A DNA stretch of 64,000 nt, from NCBI RefSeq assembly GCF_024600715.1, contig NZ_CP102332.1, positions 5,022,001 through 5,086,000 on the forward strand, written 5' to 3'. The position numbers and the translations under genes were made by a program. Source of the stretch: Streptomyces changanensis. GTDB lineage: Bacteria > Actinomycetota > Actinomycetes > Streptomycetales > Streptomycetaceae. This document shows positions 45,049-53,288 of this stretch, in pieces. Each line of letters starts with the position of its first letter. Position 1 is the first letter of the stretch. Below the pieces are notes generated by a model. That model was not told where the DNA came from. It searched no databases and worked only from the letters and a program-made list of their open reading frames with translations.

Positions 45049-45111
45049 GTCGGCCCCTCTCGAATGGTCTCCCTGGCTGGCACAACGGTAGTTGCTTTCG
45101 AAAGGTTGCGC

Positions 45112-45125
45112 CAAACACACGTTCG
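45112..45125 (-). promoter_or_regulatory. LexA (SOS) box upstream of lexA
   Basis: On the minus strand the site reads CGAACGTGTGTTTG, matching the CGAACNNNNGTTYG consensus of Gram-positive LexA sites at every fixed position. It lies 64-77 nt upstream of the lexA GTG. LexA would repress itself from here. Confidence 0.8.
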
Positions 45126-45582
45126 AGTGAAAAAACAAGGAATGACTTACGTGTGCGTGAACCTAGGTGTATCTGCGACCTTTTCGGCGCCGTGGCAATT
45201 CGGGCCATTACGGTAACCCTCGCCGTCGCGCCCATCGCGCCCGGGGTGGTCACTCCGCCGTTCCCCGGAACGGTTGCGAGGCGTCCGCGGGTGCCGGGGG
45301 CGGCGCCGGAGCGTTCTCGAGGGGGCGCCCGAGGGGTCTTCCGGGGAGCTGTGTGGAGGCCTCCGAGGGGAGCTCGGAGGGATCTCGGGCGACGTCCGAA
45401 AGGCGATCGGAGGGGGCGTGCGGAGGGGAGCCCGGGGTAGGCGCGCGGTGCGGGAAGTGCGCCCATGGCGGCCTGTCGCGCCCGTGCCCCGACGCTCTCC
45501 CGGACCGCCCGTGCCGTAGGCTCTCGGTCGGCCGCAGGCCCGCGGGCGGCACGACACGCGCCACGGGGCGAATGGGCGTCAG
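45126..45582. other. long non-coding stretch between lexA and nrdR
   Basis: The first 60 nt are AT-rich for this genome (AAAAAACAAGG and CGTGTGCGTGAACC) and lie at the lexA promoter. From about 45290 to 45440 the plus strand is a purine-rich run of diverged GGAGG(G)G and GGGAGC words. Small open frames cross it on both strands but show no family likeness or clear ribosome binding site. I see no riboswitch. Confidence 0.35.
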
Positions 45583-45598
45583 ACCCTACATGTAGTGG
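45583..45598 (+). promoter_or_regulatory. putative NrdR box upstream of nrdR-nrdJ
   Basis: ACCCTACATGTAGTGG has the dyad form of the NrdR consensus (roughly ACACTATATATAGTGT), with the central TACATGTA palindrome and flanking CC/TGG. NrdR boxes usually occur as a pair about three helical turns apart; I do not see a convincing second copy, so the call is tentative. It lies about 145 nt before the nrdR start, in the right place for autoregulation. Confidence 0.55.
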
Positions 45599-45740
45599 TT
45601 GCATGGTCACAGCCGCCCAGAAGTTGTGGTCCCCGGTCAGTGGGGAGGGCGGCCATCGCCTATGCTGGTGCCTGCTTCGCACGGGTCCGGGAGGACGCGG
45701 CGAGGCTATTCAGTCGTGCTTGTGAAGGAGGGTTGGGACC

Positions 45741-46253
45741 ATGCACTGCCCCTTCTGCAGGCACCCCGACAGCCGCGTCGTCGACAGTCGCACCACCGAC
45801 GACGGGACGTCCATCCGACGCCGCCGTCAGTGCCCCGACTGCTCCCGCCGCTTCACCACCGTGGAGACCTGCTCCCTCATGGTCGTGAAGCGCAGCGGGG
45901 TGACCGAGCCGTTCAGTCGGACCAAGGTCATCAACGGCGTGCGCAAGGCATGCCAGGGGCGGCCCGTCACCGAGGACGCCCTCGCGCAGCTGGGCCAGCG
46001 GGTCGAGGAGGCCGTGCGCGCCACCGGCAGCGCCGAGCTCACGACGCACGACGTCGGCCTCGCCATACTCGGCCCGCTGCGGGAGCTCGACCTCGTCGCG
46101 TACCTGCGCTTCGCGTCCGTGTACCGGGCGTTCGACACGCTGGAGGACTTCGAGGCCGCCATCGCGGAGCTGCGCGAGCGGCGGCCCCCCGTGGACCAGG
46201 GCGGCACCGGTGCGACCCCCGAGGTCCCGGTGCCCGCCGGCCCCGCCGACTGA
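45741..46253 (+). CDS. nrdR: Transcriptional repressor NrdR
   Basis: NrdR senses the ATP/dATP state and represses ribonucleotide reductase genes. The 170-residue protein has the N-terminal zinc ribbon (Cys3, Cys6, Cys31, Cys34; MHCPFC ... QCPDCSRRF). The ATP-cone domain starts at [21 protein letters not shown] and runs to about residue 140 ([17 protein letters not shown]). The last 25 residues are a Pro/Gly-rich tail. It begins at an ATG with GAAGGAGGG upstream and is followed by nrdJ, forming the known nrdRJ operon. Confidence 0.97.
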   Translation: MHCPFCRHPDSRVVDSRTTDDGTSIRRRRQCPDCSRRFTTVETCSLMVVKRSGVTEPFSRTKVINGVRKACQGRPVTEDALAQLGQRVEEAVRATGSAELTTHDVGLAILGPLRELDLVAYLRFASVYRAFDTLEDFEAAIAELRERRPPVDQGGTGATPEVPVPAGPAD

Positions 46254-46311
46254 CCGGCCCGCCGGACCGGGGTCCGGTTGCCGGCCGCGCGGCGGCCAAT
46301 CGACCAGCCGG

Positions 46312-46331
46312 GGGCGCTGCCCGCAGCGCCC
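46312..46331 (+). terminator. 8-bp hairpin in the nrdR-nrdJ gap
   Basis: GGGCGCTG pairs with CAGCGCCC around a 4-nt loop, and 45 nt later a second small stem (GGGCGTTTTTGCCC) lies just before the nrdJ ribosome binding site. They may attenuate nrdJ or process the mRNA. With no T-run, full termination is unlikely. Confidence 0.4.
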
Positions 46332-46407
46332 GCGGCGACAGACAGACACCGTGCCTTGGGAAGATCTGGGCACATCAGGGCGTTTTTGCCCGTATATGGG
46401 AGGCGGC

Positions 46408-49287
46408 ATGACAGAGACGACGAGCGGCCCGGCACGAGGCTCCCGAGCCAAGGGGTCCAAGGCGGGCAAGGGCCTGCGCATCGAGCGCATCCACACGACG
46501 CCGGGCGTGCACCCGTACGACGAGGTCGTCTGGGAGCGCCGTGACGTCGTCATGACCAACTGGCGTGACGGCTCGGTCAACTTCGAGCAGCGTGGCGTCG
46601 AGTTCCCCGACTTCTGGTCGGTGAACGCGGTCAACATCGTCACCAGCAAGTACTTCCGGGGCGCCGTCGGCACCCCGCAGCGCGAGACGGGCCTGAAGCA
46701 GCTCATCGACCGCATCGTGAAGACCTACCGCAAGGCCGGTGAGGAGTACAACTACTTCTCGTCCCCCGCCGACGCGGAGATCTTCGAGCACGAGCTCGCC
46801 TACGCCCTCCTGCACCAGATCTTCAGCTTCAACTCCCCGGTGTGGTTCAACGTCGGCACGCCGCAGCCCCAGCAGGTCTCCGCCTGCTTCATCCTGTCCG
46901 TCGACGACTCCATGGAGTCGATCCTCGACTGGTACAAGGAAGAGGGCATGATCTTCAAGGGCGGCTCCGGCGCCGGCCTGAACCTCTCCCGCATCCGCTC
47001 CTCCAAGGAGCTCCTCTCCTCCGGTGGCAACGCCTCCGGCCCCGTCTCCTTCATGCGCGGCGCCGACGCCTCCGCCGGGACGATCAAGTCGGGCGGCGCG
47101 ACCCGCCGCGCGGCCAAGATGGTGATCCTCGACGTCGACCACCCCGACATCGAGGACTTCATCGAGACGAAGGTCAAGGAGGAGGAGAAGATCCGCGCCC
47201 TGCGCGACGCGGGCTTCGACATGGACCTGGGCGGCGACGACATCACGTCCGTCCAGTACCAGAACGCCAACAACTCCGTCCGCGTGAACGACGAGTTCAT
47301 GAAGGCCGTGGAGACCGGCGGCAAGTTCGGCCTGCGCGCCCGCATGACCGGTGAGGTCATCGAGGAGGTCGACGCCAAGGCGCTCTTCCGCAAGATGGCC
47401 CAGGCCGCCTGGGCCTGCGCCGACCCGGGCATCCAGTACGACGACACCATCAACCGCTGGCACACCTGCCCCGAGTCCGGCCGGATCAACGGCTCGAACC
47501 CGTGCAGCGAGTACATGCACCTGGACAACACCTCGTGCAACCTCGCCTCGCTGAACCTGATGAAGTTTTTGAAGGACGACGGCAAGGGCAACCAGTCCTT
47601 CGAGGTCGAGCGCTTCGCGAAGGTCGTCGAGCTCGTCATCACCGCGATGGACATCTCCATCTGCTTCGCCGACTTCCCCACCCAGAAGATCGGTGAGAAC
47701 ACCCGCGCCTTCCGCCAGCTGGGCATCGGCTACGCCAACCTCGGCGCCCTGCTGATGGCCACCGGCCACGCGTACGACTCCGACGGCGGTCGCGCCCTCG
47801 CCGGCGCCATCACCTCGCTGATGACGGGCACCTCCTACCGCCGCTCCGCCGAGCTCGCCGCGGTCGTCGGCCCGTACGATGGCTACGCCCGCAACGCCGG
47901 GGCGCACAACCGCGTCATGAAGCAGCACGCCGACGCGAACACCGCCGCCGTCCGCGTGGACGACCTCGACTCGCCGATCTGGGCCGCCGCCACGGAGGCC
48001 TGGCAGGACGTGATCCGCCTCGGCGAGAAGAACGGCTTCCGCAACGCGCAGGCGTCCGTCATCGCCCCGACCGGCACCATCGGTCTCGCGATGTCCTGTG
48101 ACACCACCGGCCTCGAGCCCGACCTCGCCCTGGTCAAGTTCAAGAAGCTGGTCGGCGGCGGCTCCATGCAGATCGTCAACGGCACGGTCCCGCAGGCCCT
48201 GCGCCGCCTGGGCTACCAGGAGGAGCAGATCGAGGCGATCGTCGCCCACATCGCCGAGCACGGCAACGTGATCGACGCGCCCGGCCTCAAGCAGGAGCAC
48301 TACGAGGTCTTCGACTGCGCCATGGGCGAGCGTTCCATCTCCGCGATGGGCCACGTCCGCATGATGGCCGCCATCCAGCCCTGGATCTCCGGCGCGCTGT
48401 CCAAGACGGTCAACCTCCCCGAGACGGCCACCGTCGAGGACGTCGAGGAGGTCTACTTCGAGGCGTGGAAGATGGGCGTCAAGGCGCTCGCCATCTACCG
48501 CGACAACTGCAAGGTCGGCCAGCCTCTCTCCGCCAAGAAGAAGGAGGAGGAGAAGAAGGCCGCGGTCGAGCCGACGAAGGTCGAGAAGGTCGTCGAGTAC
48601 CGCCCGGTCCGCAAGCGGCTCCCCAAGGGCCGCCCCGGGATCACCACCTCCTTCACGGTGGGCGGTGCCGAGGGGTACATGACCGCCAACTCCTACCCGG
48701 ACGACGGTCTCGGCGAGGTCTTCCTCAAGATGTCCAAGCAGGGCTCGACCCTCGCGGGCATGATGGACGCCTTCTCCATCGCGGTCTCCGTCGGCCTGCA
48801 GTACGGCGTCCCGCTGGAGACGTACGTCTCGAAGTTCACCAACATGCGCTTCGAGCCGGCCGGCATGACGGACGACCCGGACGTGCGGATGGCGCAGTCG
48901 ATCGTCGACTACATCTTCCGCCGCCTGGCGCTGGACTTCCTGCCCTTCGAGACCCGCTCGGCGCTCGGCATCCACTCCGCCGAGGAGCGCCAGCGGCACC
49001 TGGAGACCGGCTCGTACGAGCAGTCCGTCGAGGACGAGGACGTGGACGTCGAGGGCCTCGCCCAGTCGGCCCCGCGCCAGCAGGAGGCCCCGAAGGCCGC
49101 CGCCCCCAAGGCGGAGCCGGTCGAGCTCCCGGCCCCCAAGCAGGCCCACACCTCGGCCGAACTGGTCGAGATGCAGCTCGGCATCCAGGCCGACGCCCCG
49201 CTGTGCTTCTCCTGCGGAACGAAGATGCAGCGCGCCGGTTCCTGCTACATCTGCGAGGGCTGCGGCTCGACCAGCGGCTGCAGCTGA
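46408..49287 (+). CDS. nrdJ: Adenosylcobalamin-dependent ribonucleotide reductase (class II)
   Basis: NrdJ makes deoxyribonucleotides without oxygen, using B12. The 959-residue protein shows an N-terminal region with VWFNVG and SACFILSVDDSM (Cys160). The active site follows with NPCSEYMHLDNTSCNLASLNL, then VIAPTGTIGL and the glycyl-barrel segments, and a C-terminal zinc-ribbon-like cluster CFSCGTKM ... CYICEGCGSTSGCS. The region after about 870 is an Ala/Pro/Lys linker. ATG 46408 has GGGAGG upstream; the earlier ATG at 46396 is unlikely. It follows nrdR by 154 nt and is under the same control. Confidence 0.97.
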   Translation: MTETTSGPARGSRAKGSKAGKGLRIERIHTTPGVHPYDEVVWERRDVVMTNWRDGSVNFEQRGVEFPDFWSVNAVNIVTSKYFRGAVGTPQRETGLKQLIDRIVKTYRKAGEEYNYFSSPADAEIFEHELAYALLHQIFSFNSPVWFNVGTPQPQQVSACFILSVDDSMESILDWYKEEGMIFKGGSGAGLNLSRIRSSKELLSSGGNASGPVSFMRGADASAGTIKSGGATRRAAKMVILDVDHPDIEDFIETKVKEEEKIRALRDAGFDMDLGGDDITSVQYQNANNSVRVNDEFMKAVETGGKFGLRARMTGEVIEEVDAKALFRKMAQAAWACADPGIQYDDTINRWHTCPESGRINGSNPCSEYMHLDNTSCNLASLNLMKFLKDDGKGNQSFEVERFAKVVELVITAMDISICFADFPTQKIGENTRAFRQLGIGYANLGALLMATGHAYDSDGGRALAGAITSLMTGTSYRRSAELAAVVGPYDGYARNAGAHNRVMKQHADANTAAVRVDDLDSPIWAAATEAWQDVIRLGEKNGFRNAQASVIAPTGTIGLAMSCDTTGLEPDLALVKFKKLVGGGSMQIVNGTVPQALRRLGYQEEQIEAIVAHIAEHGNVIDAPGLKQEHYEVFDCAMGERSISAMGHVRMMAAIQPWISGALSKTVNLPETATVEDVEEVYFEAWKMGVKALAIYRDNCKVGQPLSAKKKEEEKKAAVEPTKVEKVVEYRPVRKRLPKGRPGITTSFTVGGAEGYMTANSYPDDGLGEVFLKMSKQGSTLAGMMDAFSIAVSVGLQYGVPLETYVSKFTNMRFEPAGMTDDPDVRMAQSIVDYIFRRLALDFLPFETRSALGIHSAEERQRHLETGSYEQSVEDEDVDVEGLAQSAPRQQEAPKAAAPKAEPVELPAPKQAHTSAELVEMQLGIQADAPLCFSCGTKMQRAGSCYICEGCGSTSGCS

Positions 49288-49350
49288 ACCGCCCGACCGC
49301 CCGCGCCGGTGACGGGGTGGGGGTCGGCGGGGCGGGCACGGTGACCCGCT

Positions 49351-49386
49351 GAGGTGGGGAGGTCTCCCGGGAGACCTCCCCACCTC
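49351..49386 (+). terminator. 36-nt perfect palindrome after nrdJ
   Basis: GAGGTGGGGAGGTCTCCC at 49351-49368 is followed directly by its exact complement to 49386. It starts 63 nt beyond the nrdJ stop. The central CCCGGG would open into the loop. It faces the TerD gene, so it separates two convergent units. Confidence 0.75.
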
Positions 49387-49425
49387 TCGCGTACGGGGCG
49401 GGGTGCCGCGGCGCTGCGGACGGCT

Positions 49426-49503
49426 CGGCGGGCGCCCATCACGCCCACCGCCGGCGGCGGACGCCCATCACGCCGGCCGGCTCAGCGGCGGGCGCCCATC
49501 ACA
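49426..49503. repeat. three tandem copies of the terD 3' end (about 30-nt period)
   Basis: On the minus strand GTGATGGGCGYCCGCCG occurs three times at about 30-nt spacing (49485-49503, 49456-49474, 49426-49443). The first copy is the end of the TerD coding sequence (the RVMGARR-stop end); the other two lie past the stop codon. They are diverged by a base or two. Confidence 0.65.
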
Positions 49504-50009
49504 CGGCTGAAGGACTGCGGGTCGGTGTCGAAGCCGTGCAGCAGCCGCCGGTACCGCCAGGTGTCGGCGTCCTCGCGGACGAACTCGGCGATGGTCGCCG
49601 CGGTGGCGCCGGCCACGCCCGCAAGGTCGTCGTTGTCCAGTTCCTCGTAGCCCTCTCGCACCAGTACCTTCGTGTTGGGCACGTCCCCGAAGGTCACGGG
49701 CCCGCCGCTCTGCTGTATGGCGATGCCCACCACCACGCGCGCGTAGTCGGGGGACAGTCGGGTCAGCTCCAGCGTCATCGCCTCGTCGATGCCGAACCCC
49801 TGTCCCGTACGGCTGTCGCGGTTGAGCGTGATCGTGCCGTCGGGCGACCGGCTGTCGAAGTGCACGAGGTAGACCGGCTCGCCGTACGGGTCCGCCGTGG
49901 GATAGACGGCGGCGATGATGTCGAGGTCGTGCACCGGGCCGCCACCCGTGCTCGGGTCCCACTTCAGGGCCACCTCGACCTTGGCCACGCCCTTGTTCAG
50001 CGTGCTCAC
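49482..50009 (-). CDS. TerD-family calcium-binding stress protein
   Basis: This 175-residue protein is of the TerD family (tellurium resistance/calcium-dependent stress proteins) with the usual beta-sandwich landmarks: STLNKGVAKVEVALKWDPS start, DLDIIAAVYPTADPYGEPVYLVHF, SPDGTITLNRDSRTGQGFGIDEAMTLEL and TFGDVPNTKVLV. The acidic residues around DLDI and DSR are the likely Ca2+ ligands. GTG 50009 has AGAGGGGGAAAGG upstream. It stands alone rather than in a ter operon. Its 3' end is duplicated past the stop, a local oddity. Confidence 0.88.
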   Translation of the reverse strand: MSTLNKGVAKVEVALKWDPSTGGGPVHDLDIIAAVYPTADPYGEPVYLVHFDSRSPDGTITLNRDSRTGQGFGIDEAMTLELTRLSPDYARVVVGIAIQQSGGPVTFGDVPNTKVLVREGYEELDNDDLAGVAGATAATIAEFVREDADTWRYRRLLHGFDTDPQSFSRVMGARR

Positions 50010-50245
50010 CCTTTCCCCCTCTCTGCGCCACTGGCACGGGGCCGGAGGCAACTCCCCTCCGGTGCCCGCCTGCTCGACCATGGTGTCACGGAGCGTCAGG
50101 ACCGTCAGCGCGTCCGTGCGGAATGCGCCCGAGGGCCCGGGTGGGGACCGTCCCCGCGCCGGGTGCTCCGGGCGTGCCCCCGGCGGTCGGGAGCGGGTTC
50201 CGTCGGGCCGGCACCGCCCGGGCCGCCGCGCCGTACGATGGCGCG

Positions 50246-50851
50246 GTGCTGGTCAAGTGGATTCGCTGCACCGTCGTGGACCGTCGCGGGTTCGAGCGGG
50301 GGCAGCGGAAATGGGCGGGGCTGCCGGGGGAACCCGGCTTCCGGGGGCAGGGCGGCGGGTGGAGCCGTCTGCGGCCCGGTGTGGCCCACGTGTTCTCCTT
50401 CTGGGAGAGCCGTCCCTTCTACGATTCGTTCATGGCGCGGTCACACGCCAGACTGGCCGCCGCGCAGGCCGGCACCTTCAAGGGCGCACAGGTCAAGCTC
50501 TTCGACTACCGCTTCGACGTGAAGACCGGCTTCGAGCCGCGTTTCACCGACGCCGACGTGGTGCGGGTCGCCCACAGCCGGATCCGCGAGGACCGGGTGG
50601 AGCACTACGCGCTGATGCAGGAGAAGGTGTGGAACCCCGCGATGGCCGGATCCCCCGGCATGCTGCGGGGGCTGTTCGGCGAGGCGCCGGGCAACGAGTT
50701 CCTGGTGCTGTCCATGTGGAAGTCGGCGGCCGAGCACGGCAAGTACCGGACGGAGCGGGTCGAACGGCTCGCCCTGCGCGCGCAGATCGCGGCGGACGTC
50801 GTCGCCCTGACGGGGGACGTCGTCGACCTGGAACCGGCCTGGACGGTCTGA
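50246..50851 (+). CDS. YdbC/DUF4937-family protein
   Basis: This 201-residue protein starts LVKWIRCTVVDRRGFERGQRKW and has GFRGQGGGWSRLRPGVAHVFSFWESRPFYDSFM, matching the YdbC/DUF4937 family of Bacillus and actinomycetes. The second half has HYALMQEKVWNPAMAGSPGML and FLVLSMWKSAAEHGKY, like a dimeric alpha-beta barrel (monooxygenase-like) repeat. No catalytic residues are evident. GTG at 50246 is chosen for the family start. It ends 12 nt from the convergent tetR. Function unknown. Confidence 0.72.
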   Translation: MLVKWIRCTVVDRRGFERGQRKWAGLPGEPGFRGQGGGWSRLRPGVAHVFSFWESRPFYDSFMARSHARLAAAQAGTFKGAQVKLFDYRFDVKTGFEPRFTDADVVRVAHSRIREDRVEHYALMQEKVWNPAMAGSPGMLRGLFGEAPGNEFLVLSMWKSAAEHGKYRTERVERLALRAQIAADVVALTGDVVDLEPAWTV

Positions 50852-50863
50852 CAGGCGTCGTCC

Positions 50864-51502
50864 TCAGCGGCGCGCGCCGGTGAACGCGCCCGCGTGGACG
50901 GCCGCGAGGGCCGCCGCGGCCGCCTGGTCGGCGAGTTCCGCGTCGACCGGTTCCCGCGTCACGAAGAGCCGGAGGAACAGCGGGGCGGAGACCGCGCGCA
51001 CCACCGCGCCCGCGTCCGTGCCGGGCGGTGCCTCGCCGCGCTCCACCGCGCGCTCCACCACGGCCTCGCACCGGCCGAACCGTTCCGCGTAGAAGGCGCG
51101 CAGGGCGTCCGCCGCGCGCTCCGACTGGAAGGCGGCGGCGACGAACGCCGTGGGCGCGGCGGCAGCCGCCGGGTCGGCGAACGAGTCGCACACCTCCCGG
51201 GCGAGCGCCCGCAGGTCACCCGCCAGTGTGCCCGTGTCGGGTGGGGTCCAGCCGTCCTCGCCCGCGAGGTCGAGGGCGTCCGCGACGAGCCCTTCGAGCC
51301 CACCCCACCTGCGGTACAGCGTCGTCTTGTGGACCCCCGACCGCTCGGCGACGAACTCGACGGTCAGGCCCGGGTAGCCGTGTTCGGCCAGACCGGTCAG
51401 CACGGCGTCGCGCACCGCCGCGCGGGTTCGCGCCGTGCGGCCGCCGGGACGCCGGGAGCCGGGTCCGGGGTCGGACGGCGCCGGCATCGGGTTCTCGGTC
51501 AA
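50864..51502 (-). CDS. TetR-family regulator of the adjacent ABC-F gene
   Basis: This 212-residue repressor has an N-terminal helix-turn-helix at about 24-70 (RTRAAVRDAVLTGLAEHGYPGLTVEFVAERSGVHKTTLYRRW) and a variable ligand domain. The TTG at 51502 has AGGAG 6 nt upstream, a strong start; ATG 51487 is an alternative. It is divergent from the ABC-F gene and the gap holds repeated GCGTTA motifs, so it probably controls that gene and itself. The ligand is unknown; the partner suggests a ribosome-targeting antibiotic. Ala and Arg content is typical for streptomycete TetR proteins. Confidence 0.9.
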   Translation of the reverse strand: MTENPMPAPSDPGPGSRRPGGRTARTRAAVRDAVLTGLAEHGYPGLTVEFVAERSGVHKTTLYRRWGGLEGLVADALDLAGEDGWTPPDTGTLAGDLRALAREVCDSFADPAAAAAPTAFVAAAFQSERAADALRAFYAERFGRCEAVVERAVERGEAPPGTDAGAVVRAVSAPLFLRLFVTREPVDAELADQAAAAALAAVHAGAFTGARR

Positions 51503-51512
51503 TTGCTACTCC

Positions 51513-51575
51513 TGTTGCGTTAGGCAGGACGAGTGTGCCACACTCACCTTAACGCCACGGAAGTTGCGTTATCGA
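51513..51575. promoter_or_regulatory. operator region between tetR and the ABC-F gene
   Basis: GTTGCGTTAGG (51514-51524) and GTTGCGTTATC (51563-51573) are direct copies, and CCTTAACGCCA (51547-51557) is an inverted copy of the same element. A perfect inverted repeat GAGTGTGCCACACTC (51531-51545) lies between. TetR repressors bind such dyads, and these sit between the two start sites. Which dyad is bound is not decided by the sequence. Confidence 0.6.
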
Positions 51576-51639
51576 GCGTTCGTTGCCGACCCCTCTCTCC
51601 TCCCGACCCCTCTCCTCGGGATCCCACTCGGAGGCGCCC

Positions 51640-53247
51640 TTGCCCACGCAGATCTCCCTCCGTCACGTCACCAAGGCCCGCGGCGAGCGACTGCTCCTCG
51701 ACGACGTCTCCCTCACCGTGCGCCCGGGCGAACGGATCGGCATCGTGGGGGAGAACGGCGCGGGCAAGTCCACGCTCCTGCACCTCCTCGCCGGCACCGA
51801 GCGGCCCGACGAGGGCGATGTCGTGACGGTCGCCGAGCACGGTGTGGGATTGCTCGCCCAGACGCCGCAGCTCCCGCCGCACCGCACCGTGGGCGACGCC
51901 GTCGACACCGCCCTGCACGAACTGCGCGCCATGGAGGCCCGCCTGCGTGCCCTCGAAGCCACGCTCGCCGACGCCGACGACACCACCCTCGCCGAGTACG
52001 GCGAACTGCTCACCGCCTACGAGCTGCGCGGCGGGTACGAGGCGGACGCCCGGGTCGACAAGGCGCTCCACGCTCTCGGACTGGCCGGCACCGGCCGCTC
52101 CCGTACCCTCGGCAGCCTCTCCGGCGGTGAACAGGCCCGACTCGGCATCGCCTGCCTGATCGCCGCGGCCCCCGAGGTCATGCTGCTGGACGAACCGACC
52201 AACCACCTCGACGAGGGGGCCCTCGGCTGGCTGGAGGAGGCGCTGCTCGCCCACCGGGGCACCGTCGTCGCCGTGTCCCACGACCGGACTTTCCTGGAGC
52301 GCGTCGCCACCACCGTGCTCGACGTGGACGCCGACCGCCGCACCGTCGTCCGCCACGGGAACGGCTACGCCGGGTACCGCGAAGAGCGGGCGGCCGCGCG
52401 CCGCCGCTGGGAGCAGGCCTACGCCGACTGGTGCGACGAGACGTCCCGGCTGGAGGCGTACGCCGAGACCGCCGCCCACGGCGTCGCCGGCCGCCCCATC
52501 AGGGACAACAACAAGATGGCGTACGACCGGGCCGGCGGCCGGGTCCAGGCGTCGGTCGCCGGGCGTGTCCGCAGCGCGCGCGAAAGGCTCCGCAGGCTTC
52601 GGGAGGACCCGGTACCCCGCCCGCCCCGACCGCTCTCCTTCGCCGCCCGCCCGATCGCGGGCGCCACCGACGGCGACCTCGTGACCCTCACGGACGTGCG
52701 CGTGGGGGACAGGCTCGCCGTCGACCACCTCACCGTCGCGGCGGGGGAGAAGCTCCTGGTGCACGGGGGCAACGGCGCGGGCAAGTCCACCCTGCTGCGC
52801 GTCATGGCAGGACACCTCGCACCCGACACGGGGACCGTCACCCGCCGGGGCGCCATCGGCCACCTCGCCCAGGAGATACCCGCCGACCGCCCGGCGGAGC
52901 GGCTCCTCACCGCCTTCGGCCGCGGCCTCCCGCTCACCGACGACGAGCGCGAGGAACTCCTCCTGTCGTACGGACTGTTCCGCCCCCGCGACCTCCACAC
53001 CCCCGTGGGCGCTCTCTCGGCCGGACAGCGCCGCCGGCTCGCCCTCGCCCGGCTCCTCGCCCGCCCCGCCGACCTCCTGCTCCTCGACGAACCGGCGAAC
53101 CACCTCGCGCTCGGCCTCGTGGAGGAGCTGGAGGCCGCGCTCGACCGCTGGACCGGCGCCCTCGTCGTCGTCTCCCACGACCGGCTCCTGCGTCGCCGCT
53201 TCACCGGCCGGACGCACCGGCTGGAGGCCGGACGCCTCGTCGGCTGA
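51640..53247 (+). CDS. ABC-F ribosome-protection-type ATPase
   Basis: This 535-residue protein has two fused ATP-binding domains and no membrane part, the ABC-F layout. NBD1 has Walker [10 protein letters not shown] at 37-45, LSGGEQARL and [12 protein letters not shown]. The linker (about 210-330) is the antibiotic-domain/PtIM region, rich in Arg, Ala and Glu. NBD2 has [18 protein letters not shown] and [14 protein letters not shown], where Ala-Asn replaces the usual Thr-Asn. Relatives in producers (TlrC, OleB, SrmB type) and Vga/Msr proteins dislodge antibiotics from the ribosome. TTG at 51640 has GGAGG 5-6 nt upstream. No biosynthetic genes are near, so it is likely intrinsic resistance or translation stress relief. 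Confidence 0.88.
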   Translation: MPTQISLRHVTKARGERLLLDDVSLTVRPGERIGIVGENGAGKSTLLHLLAGTERPDEGDVVTVAEHGVGLLAQTPQLPPHRTVGDAVDTALHELRAMEARLRALEATLADADDTTLAEYGELLTAYELRGGYEADARVDKALHALGLAGTGRSRTLGSLSGGEQARLGIACLIAAAPEVMLLDEPTNHLDEGALGWLEEALLAHRGTVVAVSHDRTFLERVATTVLDVDADRRTVVRHGNGYAGYREERAAARRRWEQAYADWCDETSRLEAYAETAAHGVAGRPIRDNNKMAYDRAGGRVQASVAGRVRSARERLRRLREDPVPRPPRPLSFAARPIAGATDGDLVTLTDVRVGDRLAVDHLTVAAGEKLLVHGGNGAGKSTLLRVMAGHLAPDTGTVTRRGAIGHLAQEIPADRPAERLLTAFGRGLPLTDDEREELLLSYGLFRPRDLHTPVGALSAGQRRRLALARLLARPADLLLLDEPANHLALGLVEELEAALDRWTGALVVVSHDRLLRRRFTGRTHRLEAGRLVG

Positions 53248-53288
53248 CCCGGGAAACGGGCGGCGCCACCGGTTAGAGTGGCAGGGCG

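Noticed and set aside
45147..45557. small minus-strand frame (136 aa) in the lexA-nrdR gap
   Set aside because: It has Arg/Pro-rich composition, no ribosome binding site and no family likeness; left as non-coding.
45583..45740. cobalamin riboswitch for nrdJ
   Set aside because: No B12-box-like sequence is visible, and a class II reductase that itself uses B12 is not expected to be shut off by it.
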